From CAZWES01 sp964632395 (GTDB lineage: Bacteria > Patescibacteriota > Gracilibacteria > Peribacterales > Peribacteraceae), in NCBI GenBank assembly GCA_964632395.1, contig CAZWES010000025.1:1-14467 (forward strand): a stretch of 14,467 bases of DNA, in the 5' to 3' direction. The notes beneath the pieces were generated by a model that was not told where the DNA came from, searched no databases, and saw only the letters and a program-made list of their open reading frames with translations. Made by a program: the position numbers and the translations under genes. Shown one piece after another: positions 1-6,057 of this stretch. Each line of letters starts with the position of its first letter. The first letter of the stretch is position 1.

Positions 1-200
1 TCCGCTAACGCTCCGTAGCGCTCCTGGGCTAAGCGCAGGGTAAAGGTGTAATCTAAATCTATGGAGAATCTCGGAAGATTATGTAAAAAATACAGGCATG
101 TTCCCCCCTTAAATCCAAGCTGAGAAGAAAGAATGGGATGCTTAAAAATATCTGAAAGAAGGCGCATCAGTGCAGGCCTGTGAGAATCAACTGATTTCAT
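1..200 (-). CDS. abiEii: AbiEii-type nucleotidyltransferase toxin, N-terminal fragment cut by window edge
   Basis: I translated the minus strand from the ATG at 200-198; 66 codons are visible before the window ends. Residues 29-50 read as the nucleotidyltransferase core of the AbiEii/DUF1814 family: an LGFKGGT stretch (29-34 region) followed by a PRFSIDLDY segment with the paired acidic residues D48 and D50. In this family the toxin transfers nucleotides onto RNA targets and halts growth, and AbiEi neutralises it. The start codon overlaps the abiEi stop codon in an ATGA arrangement (4 bp), which implies translational coupling and fits the canonical antitoxin-toxin order. No frameshift or early stop is seen in the visible part. 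The C-terminal two thirds lie outside the window, so intactness cannot be judged. Confidence 0.85.
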   Translation of the reverse strand, partial: MKSVDSHRPALMRLLSDIFKHPILSSQLGFKGGTCLYFLHNLPRFSIDLDYTFTLRLAQERYGALA

Positions 201-754
201 GAGAGAAGGCGGGAAACAGCGCCGAAAACCCGTGGGACATTGTAAAGTGCAACAAGTTTTTGCAACAGACCAACATTCCACTTGTACGATTCCTCCGTGC
301 CTGGAGAGTAGCCAAGATACACGGAATCACAAAACGCACGTTCAGGCGAAGCAATCATGTAGTGCTTCTTTTTTTCTATGCCAAGCGGCGAGCTCAGAAT
401 ATCGCTCCGCACTTTATGATACTCATAGACCCTCCCATCAACATGCAACGAACGCGTATATCCGGCAATACAAGCCACGGTCGTGTTGAACTGAAACAGA
501 AGCCCGTGATATCTCAGTGCAGATTCGAGAGAAATATATGAAGGAGTGATCATAGTCTGTGCAAGTTCGAAGTGATCATATTCTCTCGCGAATGCATAGA
601 CACCCCGCTTAAGAGGCAATAAACGTCCAGTGCGCACATAGTATTTTGCTTTCGCACGCAAAGCCCCGGCGCGCGACTCCCTCCAAAGCACGCGCAAATC
701 CTGCAGAGAGAAAACCGTTTTGCCGGTCCTGTAGAGTTTTTCCAGAGAATTCAT
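197..754 (-). CDS. abiEi: AbiEi-type antitoxin / transcriptional regulator
   Basis: This 185-residue protein has an N-terminal winged-helix-like segment (about residues 1-55, ending with PLKRGVYAF) and the family-typical PSYISLESALRYHGL block at 71-85, followed by a C-terminal antitoxin domain. The length is normal for the AbiEi (COG5340) family. These proteins autorepress their operon and counteract the AbiEii toxin without binding it (type IV toxin-antitoxin), and such pairs often act in phage abortive infection. The gene is first in a two-gene operon and overlaps the toxin gene by 4 bp. The ATG at 754-752 is chosen because family homology begins at once; no Shine-Dalgarno sequence precedes it. 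Family assignment is by motif recognition. A role in phage defence is inference. Confidence 0.85.
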   Translation of the reverse strand: MNSLEKLYRTGKTVFSLQDLRVLWRESRAGALRAKAKYYVRTGRLLPLKRGVYAFAREYDHFELAQTMITPSYISLESALRYHGLLFQFNTTVACIAGYTRSLHVDGRVYEYHKVRSDILSSPLGIEKKKHYMIASPERAFCDSVYLGYSPGTEESYKWNVGLLQKLVALYNVPRVFGAVSRLLS

Positions 755-780
755 GAACCAAAAGGGAGAAAAAACTTACC

Positions 781-821
781 TTTTAGTTTACAGATTTTGA
801 GAAAGAATGCAAGTACTAAAA
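781..821 (-). promoter_or_regulatory. Candidate abiE promoter with inverted repeat
   Basis: On the minus strand TTGCAT (812-807) and TAAACT (790-785) are separated by 16 bp and lead toward abiEi. A perfect 7-bp inverted repeat, TTTTAGT (781-787) and ACTAAAA (815-821), overlaps the -10 and abuts the -35. AbiEi proteins are known to autoregulate through inverted repeats, so this is a plausible operator. The promoter hexamers are weak. Confidence 0.35.
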
Positions 822-881
822 TATGCAGAGAATAGCTCCTAAACTACAAAATCGTGTAAGGCGTGTATCACTTTTGATATG

Positions 882-922
882 TATTGTGCAAGCTTCTTGA
901 ATTCACAATATTCTGGTATAAT
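882..922 (+). promoter_or_regulatory. Extended -10 promoter with dyad operator for the 97-aa gene
   Basis: TGGTATAAT at 914-922 is a perfect -10 with an extended TGn element. No good -35 is present. Instead, a nested dyad covers that region: TATTGTG (882-888) pairs with CACAATA (904-910), and CAAG (889-892) pairs with CTTG (896-899). Transcription would start near 929, about 20 nt before the ATG at 950. The dyad is a candidate repressor or activator site; its binding protein is unknown. Confidence 0.55.
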
Positions 923-949
923 AAACAGGCAACATTCCCAAAAACCAAT

Positions 950-1243
950 ATGAACAAACAAGAATACCTCACTGCCATAAGCAGCTTGAAACACGTTCCT
1001 CGCGAGGTTATATCGCAAGCCGAGTCAGTAGCCGACGAACTCGACGATACAAAGCGCGCCCTTCTTTACGACAAGCTGCGTGTGGTAGACCTTGCTACCG
1101 GCGAGTACGACAAAAAGGAGAAGGATGCTATTGAGGAAATTAAAGGACTTGTTTCTGCCTGCGATCGCAAAATGAAAGCCGTTAAAAGGGATTGTGCCGA
1201 AGAGAAGGATAGAGGCAGTGAAAATGCAGAAAACATTATCTAA
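950..1243 (+). CDS. Unrecognised small helical protein (97 aa)
   Basis: I do not recognise this family. The ATG at 950 is preferred over an in-frame upstream GTG at 884, because the strong extended -10 (914-922) lies between them. The protein is highly charged, predicted helical and soluble, and has no signal or membrane segment. Its centre carries DDTKRALLYDKL (residues 32-43), followed after about 15 residues by an acidic/hydrophobic helix DAIEEIKGL. The same pattern occurs twice in the 105-aa protein at 9090-9407, suggesting a shared small domain. The C-terminus is Lys/Glu-rich. It lies 31 bp upstream of the 544-aa coiled-coil gene on the same strand, probably in one transcript. The A/C-rich sequence before its start (CCCAAAAACCAAT) resembles that before the next gene. 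Confidence 0.7.
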   Translation: MNKQEYLTAISSLKHVPREVISQAESVADELDDTKRALLYDKLRVVDLATGEYDKKEKDAIEEIKGLVSACDRKMKAVKRDCAEEKDRGSENAENII

Positions 1244-1274
1244 ATTCAAACAATATCCAATACCCAAAAACATA

Positions 1275-2909
1275 ATGGAAACAAACAAACTATTCAATTC
1301 CCCGTTTACTCCAGCAGAACAAAGAATGCTCTCATTCGCTGTAGAGAAAATCGACAAGCTGGTACTTGAAGACCCAGAGGAAGGGGAAGATCCGGAAAAG
1401 CAGAAGGATGAAGAAATGACTGCAATGAGAAAGAAAATGGAAGAGATGGTAGGAGCTATTAATTCTGAGAATGATCCTGAGCTCAGAAAAAGGTTGAAAG
1501 AGGTTTACGTAGAGTTTAAGACACAATACGATGCTATGAGACAAAATCTTTCTCAGGTTCGCTATGCGCGCAGAATGGTAAGAACTCGTTGTGGATGCAG
1601 ATATGAGTACGTTCCTATTAAAAAAGGCCGCAGGGATTTTGTGCCCTTAATAAATGAGTATGTAAGAAAAATAAACACTGAGAGATACATAAAGCAACTT
1701 AATAAATATATAAAGAAAATGAAAGATCTGGTCAGCTTAGATGATGATGGTGATTTGGGCCGAATTTATAAAGAATTCAGTAAAAACTTTAATGCCAGGA
1801 AAAAGGAATTGGTCAGTCACGGTTTAGATAAAACGAACCGTAACTTGTACTACAGTGAATTGTTGCAAGTCTATGAAACTGCACGGAAGCACTTTTTTGA
1901 TCGGGTAGATTTGTTAAGGCACAAAAAAGAGAATGAACGGGAGATGGATGAAATTAAAGGAGAGATTAAACAAGAAAAATTGGAAAGAGAAAAGGGAGAT
2001 GCGGCACTTGGAACAAGGATTGATGATGAAAATAAGGCAAGAGAAGAAGGAGATAAAGCACTTGGAACAAGGATTGATGATGAAAAGAGTGCAAGAGAAG
2101 AAGCAGTAGAAACTCTCACAAATAATCTTGATGATTTGAACAGACAACTGGCAGAACAAAGAGAAAGCTTGAAGACGATGAATAGCGCCATTGATACTGT
2201 AAAGAGAGAGGCTAAAGAACATGCGGATAATAAAATTGCAGCAGCGAAAAAAGAGATGAGTGACAAATTAGATGAGGCAAATAAAGCAAATGCAAAAGAA
2301 ATAGTAGATCTGAAGAAAAAAATCACAGCATTAGAAGAAATGGATGCGGAAAGGCAAAATGCGCTTATTGAAATGAAAAGAGAAATTGAAATGACGTTTT
2401 CCGATACAATCAAAAACCTTAGTGATACCGTTACTACACTTCAGAATAATCTGGAAGCTGAGACAGAAGCTCGGGGCGAATCAGATGAGGATTTGGAAAG
2501 ATTAAGGCAGGATTTAGCAGCAACAAGGGAAGAGCTTGAAGAGGAAAAAACTGCCCGGGAAAAAATTGAAAAAGAAAATGCGCGCATTAAAAGCAACTTT
2601 GAAGAAGGGAAGAAATATATTATCGATAAGTTGCATGGCGAACCAACAAAAGAGGGAAGGTGGCATTTCTTTACTAATGTGAAAGGTACTACAGATGATG
2701 TTATGCTCAGTTACGATCCGATTAATGGTAAGTGGATGTGGAGGGAACAAGACGCCGATTATTATTATTTACCACTGGAAGAAGGAATATATAAAACTCA
2801 TGAAGCAATGAAATACGATTGGGAGAAAGCTGAGATAAAAGAAGTTAGGGATACAATCCTAAAACCCCTAGAAAAGATTGAAGATGAATCTTATAGGGAG
2901 TTCAGGTAA
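1275..2909 (+). CDS. Large unrecognised coiled-coil protein (544 aa)
   Basis: I do not recognise this protein. Four start codons are possible. GTG 1194 and ATG 1224 would overlap the upstream gene by 50 and 20 bp, so I chose ATG 1275, whose leader (CCCAAAAACATA) mirrors that of the 97-aa gene. Residues 1-210 are charged and helical with a CGC cysteine pair at C106/C108. Residues about 216-440 form a long Glu/Lys-rich heptad region, certain to be coiled coil. It begins with two near-identical 18-residue units (239-256 and 257-274, ALGTRIDDE core). Residues about 446-544 look globular (GRWHFF and GKWMWREQ), with many aromatics. There is no signal peptide or membrane segment, so it is probably cytoplasmic and structural or scaffolding. 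A phage or mobile-element origin is not excluded. Confidence 0.8.
   Translation: METNKLFNSPFTPAEQRMLSFAVEKIDKLVLEDPEEGEDPEKQKDEEMTAMRKKMEEMVGAINSENDPELRKRLKEVYVEFKTQYDAMRQNLSQVRYARRMVRTRCGCRYEYVPIKKGRRDFVPLINEYVRKINTERYIKQLNKYIKKMKDLVSLDDDGDLGRIYKEFSKNFNARKKELVSHGLDKTNRNLYYSELLQVYETARKHFFDRVDLLRHKKENEREMDEIKGEIKQEKLEREKGDAALGTRIDDENKAREEGDKALGTRIDDEKSAREEAVETLTNNLDDLNRQLAEQRESLKTMNSAIDTVKREAKEHADNKIAAAKKEMSDKLDEANKANAKEIVDLKKKITALEEMDAERQNALIEMKREIEMTFSDTIKNLSDTVTTLQNNLEAETEARGESDEDLERLRQDLAATREELEEEKTAREKIEKENARIKSNFEEGKKYIIDKLHGEPTKEGRWHFFTNVKGTTDDVMLSYDPINGKWMWREQDADYYYLPLEEGIYKTHEAMKYDWEKAEIKEVRDTILKPLEKIEDESYREFR
1989..2096 (+). repeat. 54-bp in-frame tandem duplication in the coiled-coil gene
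   Basis: Two adjacent 54-bp units (1989-2042 and 2043-2096) encode EKGDAALGTRIDDENKAR and EEGDKALGTRIDDEKSAR. A run of at least 25 bp around GGAACAAGGATTGATGATGA is identical in both. A third, degenerate unit (EEAVETLTNNLDD) follows, so the coiled coil probably grew by unit duplication. Eighteen residues is not a heptad multiple, so the phase shifts between units. Confidence 0.85.
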
Positions 2910-2953
2910 ACCCATAAAACGTAATAATTGATGCAGAGCCACAGAGGATAGGT

Positions 2954-3544
2954 CTATTCCCCTCCTTCTTCTTTCACGAGTCCAAAACCGACCAAAAGCA
3001 GCGCCGGCAACGAGAACCACAGGTCCTGATTAAGCACCATCACCTGAACCAAGCGACTACTATCCATCAAGGGCTTCAAAATTTCCTGTGCCCCGAGTGT
3101 TTTATCCAAAAGCGGCGCCCCGGCTACAAAGGTCAAAAGTGAGATGATTATCAAGCCTGCCGTAGCAAATCCAAACAGACCAGTTCCGAGTAGCGCTATT
3201 AATGATGAGTGCGACTTTCCATACTCCACGTTGAAACCACCTTTAAGCGCAACTGCAACTATCACAATCATGAATGCAACTAGTTTTGCAACGGACATAG
3301 TGCTCACATTCAAAGAAACTCCAAGCACGCGGAAAATCCTGTAGACCGGTTCCGCCTCCCCGGTAAGCCGCATGAAGATATTTCCAAGTCCCTGTGTCGC
3401 AAGAATCGCAATGTAGACAGCAACCAGAATCTTCAAGGTCTGGTGCTTACCGATGATGAAGCTATACGCGGTAACAACCGCGAAGAAGAAGGAAATAAAG
3501 AGGTCCCAGGTAAGAGTAAGATCCATCAGTGGGACATGGTACAT
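2954..3544 (-). CDS. Polytopic membrane protein of unknown function
   Basis: This 196-residue protein has hydrophobic segments at about 14-32, 38-58, 84-101 and 114-142, plus a weaker one at 176-190, so four or five membrane passes are likely. The spacing of the first two helices with a short basic loop (GKHQTLK) is reminiscent of the CvpA family, but I see no diagnostic motif and do not assign it. The start is ambiguous between the ATG at 3544 and one six codons later (3526); both lack a Shine-Dalgarno site. The gene is transcribed divergently from truB across a palindrome and converges with the 544-aa gene (44 bp between stops). The C-terminus is acidic (KEEGGE) and probably cytoplasmic. 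Confidence 0.75.
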   Translation of the reverse strand: MYHVPLMDLTLTWDLFISFFFAVVTAYSFIIGKHQTLKILVAVYIAILATQGLGNIFMRLTGEAEPVYRIFRVLGVSLNVSTMSVAKLVAFMIVIVAVALKGGFNVEYGKSHSSLIALLGTGLFGFATAGLIIISLLTFVAGAPLLDKTLGAQEILKPLMDSSRLVQVMVLNQDLWFSLPALLLVGFGLVKEEGGE

Positions 3545-3550
3545 GGTAAT

Positions 3551-3580
3551 GATATGGTTGTTAAATTGCTAAATTGTCAA
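3551..3580 (-). promoter_or_regulatory. Candidate promoter of the membrane protein inside the palindrome
   Basis: On the minus strand a consensus TTGACA (3580-3575) lies 18 bp upstream of CATATC (3556-3551). The -35 is formed exactly where the left arm of the palindrome departs from its repeat unit (GTC instead of GCT). Only 6 bp separate the -10 from the first ATG (3544), so either the message is leaderless or the later ATG (3526) is used. Confidence 0.4.
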
Positions 3581-3648
3581 ATTGTTAAATTGCTCGCGAA
3601 GCGCGCACGGATCGCTCTGCGAACAATTTAGCAATTTAGCAATTTAAC
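3560..3648. repeat. Palindromic element built from 8-bp tandem repeats
   Basis: Left arm: four tandem 8-bp units AAATTGCT, AAATTGTC, AAATTGTT, AAATTGCT (3563-3594). Right arm: three units in inverse orientation (3622-3645). The outer 25 bp (3560-3584 against 3624-3648) pair with only two mismatches. Between them lies a GC-rich core (3595-3621) that is itself partly palindromic (CGCGAAGCG and CGCTCTGCG). The element fills the divergent gap between the membrane protein gene and truB. It could be a small non-autonomous element, a cruciform-forming regulatory site, or an expanding repeat. Confidence 0.85.
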
Positions 3649-3665
3649 TATATCATCTATACGAA

Positions 3666-4526
3666 ATGCGACACGGAGTTCTCCTTATAGATAAGCCTAA
3701 AAGCAAAACCTCACATGACATTGTGCAGGAAGTACGAAACGCTTTGCATGAACCAAAGATCGGACATCTTGGGACTTTGGATCCTGCGGCAACGGGACTT
3801 CTTGTTTTGTTTATCGGGAAAAAAGCTTTGAAGGTGATCGAATTTTTTGAAGGAGCAGATAAGGAATATGAAGCTGCCATAACACTCGGAAAAGTGAGTT
3901 CCACGTATGACCGGGAAGGCGTGATTGAGGATGTACCGGAAAAACCCGGATGGTCACCACCGAACGAGAAGCAATTGCTCGACGTACTCAAAACGAGTCT
4001 GACCGGAAAAATCACCCAAAGGCCTCCGGCGCACTCTGCAGTACATGTCCATGGAAAGCGTGCATATGAAATTATCAGAAAGAATCCAAATGCAGATGTG
4101 GAGGTACCCGAACGTGAAGTGGAGATCAATAACATGCAACTCATCTCATATGGCTATCCAAATGTGAAGTTGAGGATTGCATGCAGTAGCGGCACCTACA
4201 TCAGATCCATTGCACATGATCTTGGTCAGCTACTTAGATGTGGGGGATATTTGGAAAATTTGAGAAGGACGCGTGTCGGAAGGTGGAAACTTGATGATGC
4301 TCACAAATTGGAAGGTGTTGCATGGGGACAGGTTATCCCGTTAAAAGAAATTATGAATGTATTCCCGCGTGTAGATCTTGATGAGGAGCAGTGGAAAGAT
4401 GTGCAGCATGGGAAGATTATTGATGTTCAAGTAAATGAGGAGCCTTTGATCGCATGGCATGAGGAACTGCCTGTGGCGATTTTGGAACGGAAGGGTGATG
4501 GGGGGCATCCGAGGAAGGTACTCTGA
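3666..4526 (+). CDS. truB: tRNA pseudouridine-55 synthase
   Basis: TruB isomerises uridine 55 in the T-loop of most tRNAs. The 286-residue protein opens with GVLLIDKPKSKTSHDIV and carries the catalytic motif GHLGTLDPAATG at 33-44, with the nucleophile D39. Further family blocks are DKEYEA, the TGKITQRPPAHSA substrate loop, SGTYIRSIAHDLG and RRTRVGRW. The length is normal for the short form, with a small C-terminal extension that may correspond to a reduced PUA-like domain. The ATG at 3666 lies 17 bp past the right arm of the intergenic palindrome. No Shine-Dalgarno sequence is present (CATCTATACGAA precedes it). The stop codon directly abuts the stop codon of the convergent toxin gene with no spacer. 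Confidence 0.97.
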   Translation: MRHGVLLIDKPKSKTSHDIVQEVRNALHEPKIGHLGTLDPAATGLLVLFIGKKALKVIEFFEGADKEYEAAITLGKVSSTYDREGVIEDVPEKPGWSPPNEKQLLDVLKTSLTGKITQRPPAHSAVHVHGKRAYEIIRKNPNADVEVPEREVEINNMQLISYGYPNVKLRIACSSGTYIRSIAHDLGQLLRCGGYLENLRRTRVGRWKLDDAHKLEGVAWGQVIPLKEIMNVFPRVDLDEEQWKDVQHGKIIDVQVNEEPLIAWHEELPVAILERKGDGGHPRKVL

Positions 4527-4826
4527 CTACAGCTGTCTCAGAATGTACTCCATCCATCTCGTGTAATCTTTCCGGGTATCTTTTTCAATATCAATTATCC
4601 ATATTCGCACGAGGTTTTCACCAGAATGAAAAGTATAAAGAATGCGGTAACGACCCACTCTCTTGCGGTATCCATTTGGCACCTTAAAAAGACTTGTCAC
4701 ATTACTTCCACGAACGGGAGAGACAGCAATATCATCTAGAGCTTCTTCAAGTTGTTTGGCTAATTTCTTGCCCTTGATAGACATGAGATTTTTTCTCGCC
4801 AGTCGGGAAAGTACTAATCGTGCCAT
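4527..4826 (-). CDS. RelE/ParE-superfamily toxin
   Basis: This 99-residue basic protein has the RelE/ParE fold signature. An N-terminal helical hairpin (SRLARKNLMSIKGKKLAKQLEEAL) is followed by the strand series FKVPNGYRKRVGRYRILYTF and VRIWIIDIEKDTRKDYTR. The basic residues in YRKRVGRYR and the terminal Tyr are the usual functional positions of mRNA-cleaving members. Sequence alone cannot separate ribosome-dependent RNase (RelE) from gyrase-poisoning (ParE) activity, though the Arg-rich centre favours the RelE side. It starts 12 bp after the antitoxin stop codon and is surely cotranscribed with it. It converges with truB with zero intergenic bases. No truncation is seen. Confidence 0.88.
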   Translation of the reverse strand: MARLVLSRLARKNLMSIKGKKLAKQLEEALDDIAVSPVRGSNVTSLFKVPNGYRKRVGRYRILYTFHSGENLVRIWIIDIEKDTRKDYTRWMEYILRQL

Positions 4827-4838
4827 CTTGCAGAAAAG

Positions 4839-5126
4839 TTACGCAGCAAGCTCACGTTTAACATCTTCCCAATCTGTCCATTCTGTATCTTCCTCCATGG
4901 CCTGTCTAAGATCATTACTGTCACGCAAATTGCGATAAAGGTTGAACAATGCGTCATAGAGCGCAGGTGGTAACAGCACGAAAAACCCACGATCTCGTGA
5001 CTGCTCAACAATGACTGGACGCTGCTCCTTTAAAGCCCTCCTGCGCACAGCAGAGTTGCGAGCGAACTCCCGCATGGAAACGATAAATGAGCTTAGTGAA
5101 AATGGTGAAGAGCTGGTTTTTGGCAT
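4839..5126 (-). CDS. Phd/YefM-like antitoxin
   Basis: This 95-residue protein precedes the RelE/ParE-type toxin. Residues 11-60 resemble the Phd/YefM DNA-binding and dimerisation domain: SFIVSMREFARNSAVRRRAL, then EQRPVIVEQSRDRGFFVLLPPALYDAL, the place where Phd proteins read a ligand-binding strand plus a 'VLVP..YEAL' block. The C-terminus is acidic (MEEDTEWTDWEDVKREL), as expected for the part that wraps the toxin. The ATG at 5126 fits a near-leaderless message from the promoter at 5136-5164. In the family the antitoxin, alone or with toxin, represses its own promoter; the palindrome there is the natural operator. Similarity to Phd is moderate, so another antitoxin class with the same architecture remains possible. 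Confidence 0.75.
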   Translation of the reverse strand: MPKTSSSPFSLSSFIVSMREFARNSAVRRRALKEQRPVIVEQSRDRGFFVLLPPALYDALFNLYRNLRDSNDLRQAMEEDTEWTDWEDVKRELAA

Positions 5127-5135
5127 AACATCTAC

Positions 5136-5164
5136 ATTCTACATTGACACCATTTTGGTGTCAA
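5136..5164 (-). promoter_or_regulatory. Toxin-antitoxin promoter with 21-bp palindromic operator
   Basis: On the minus strand a perfect TTGACA (5164-5159), a 17-bp spacer and TAGAAT (5141-5136) form a near-consensus promoter. A perfect palindrome with 8-bp arms TTGACACC/GGTGTCAA and a 5-bp centre (5144-5164) covers the -35 and most of the spacer. Predicted transcription start is only about 3 nt upstream of the antitoxin ATG at 5126. Confidence 0.85.
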
Positions 5165-5166
5165 CC

Positions 5167-5985
5167 TTATTGTAACCCTCTACACACTCCAATTCCCGTC
5201 TCAATCTCCATAATCTTGCAATACTCCCCCTCCGGACAAATAACACCCGCAGAACCACCGCATGGCTGGCCTGATCCGGAAGGAACATCGTCTTCCACAT
5301 CCTCATCACTTACTTCATCGAACATAACGCTCTGCAACACAGTGTAAAAAGCATCGCGCTCACCTGCGGATGCATCACCTTTGGGGCCAAAAGTGAATAA
5401 AGATATCAGCGATCCTCCACGCCGCACATAAACTCTGTGAACACCACTTTCCTCCTCTACAACCCGAACTCCATTTTGACCATCAATCCTGACCGGAATG
5501 CCTTCCGGAACTTCGATGAAATCCAGCAACTCAACAGCTATAAAAGGTTGATCTTCCGATGGGATTGTAAAGACCAATCTCCCATCTCTCATTGCACTCT
5601 TCCACACACTCGGTGCCTCAAGTGACAAAGCTAGCGACTTAACGTTGTACTCCTGAAGAGATGCGGCCTCCGCTCCGAAAACCCGCTCAACGGATGAAAC
5701 GTTGATGACCGGCAGATACTTTTTGTGCGTGTTTAAAGAAAGTTCTCCATGCACAATAACCCGAGCATCCTGATACTCGCTCAAACTTACTGATTTGCTC
5801 TCCAAAAAGAATCTCGGACGCCCTTCCATCAAAAGCAGGTGTGTTCCGCGGCGGTAGAGTGAAGCTCCTGTGGCCGTGATGGTGCCTGTTGCAGTTGTTG
5901 GGCCGATATCACTAATGGCATCATCAGAGCTGGGCTTGCCACATGCAACCAATGCGAGGAAAAGAATCAGAGATAGCTTTTTCAT
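5167..5985 (-). CDS. Predicted lipoprotein with C-terminal four-cysteine module
   Basis: The ATG at 5985 is chosen over an upstream in-frame one at 6057 because it opens a classical lipoprotein signal, MKKLSLILFLALVAC, with lipidated Cys15 (lipobox LVAC) and Gly at +2. The mature protein (about 258 aa) begins with a short linker. It then has a beta-rich segment resembling an OB-fold (TGTITATGASLYRRGTHLLL to DARVIVHGEL, residues about 34-85), a middle region of unknown fold, and a C-terminal CGG-x-AG-x-x-CPEGEYC...GVC module. That cysteine spacing recalls Kazal-like/CPR lipoprotein tails. It is probably anchored outside the cytoplasmic membrane. Function is unknown. It follows ftsZ by 72 bp but has its own extended -10 (6010-6018), so the tie to division is only positional. 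Confidence 0.8.
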   Translation of the reverse strand: MKKLSLILFLALVACGKPSSDDAISDIGPTTATGTITATGASLYRRGTHLLLMEGRPRFFLESKSVSLSEYQDARVIVHGELSLNTHKKYLPVINVSSVERVFGAEAASLQEYNVKSLALSLEAPSVWKSAMRDGRLVFTIPSEDQPFIAVELLDFIEVPEGIPVRIDGQNGVRVVEEESGVHRVYVRRGGSLISLFTFGPKGDASAGERDAFYTVLQSVMFDEVSDEDVEDDVPSGSGQPCGGSAGVICPEGEYCKIMEIETGIGVCRGLQ

Positions 5986-6009
5986 GATGGTGGTCAATAT
6001 TGCTATAGG

Positions 6010-6018
6010 ATTATAACA
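6010..6018 (-). promoter_or_regulatory. Extended -10 for the lipoprotein gene
   Basis: On the minus strand TGTTATAAT (6018-6010) is a perfect -10 with a TGn extension, in the ftsZ-lipoprotein gap. No clear -35 is seen. The predicted start is near 6003, giving an 18-nt leader to the ATG at 5985. Confidence 0.6.
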
Positions 6019-6057
6019 AAATCCATTAAATTTTCTCCGATAAAGCAAGGGCAACAA

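Noticed and set aside
1871..2413. 180-codon Ser/Phe-rich antisense frame in the coiled-coil gene
   Set aside because: It is the complement of Glu/Lys-rich codons; such complements are always Ser/Phe/Leu-rich and open. The plus strand clearly encodes the heptads.
3653..4144. 163-codon frame antisense to truB
   Set aside because: truB is unambiguous in the other strand; the antisense frame is a codon-bias shadow.
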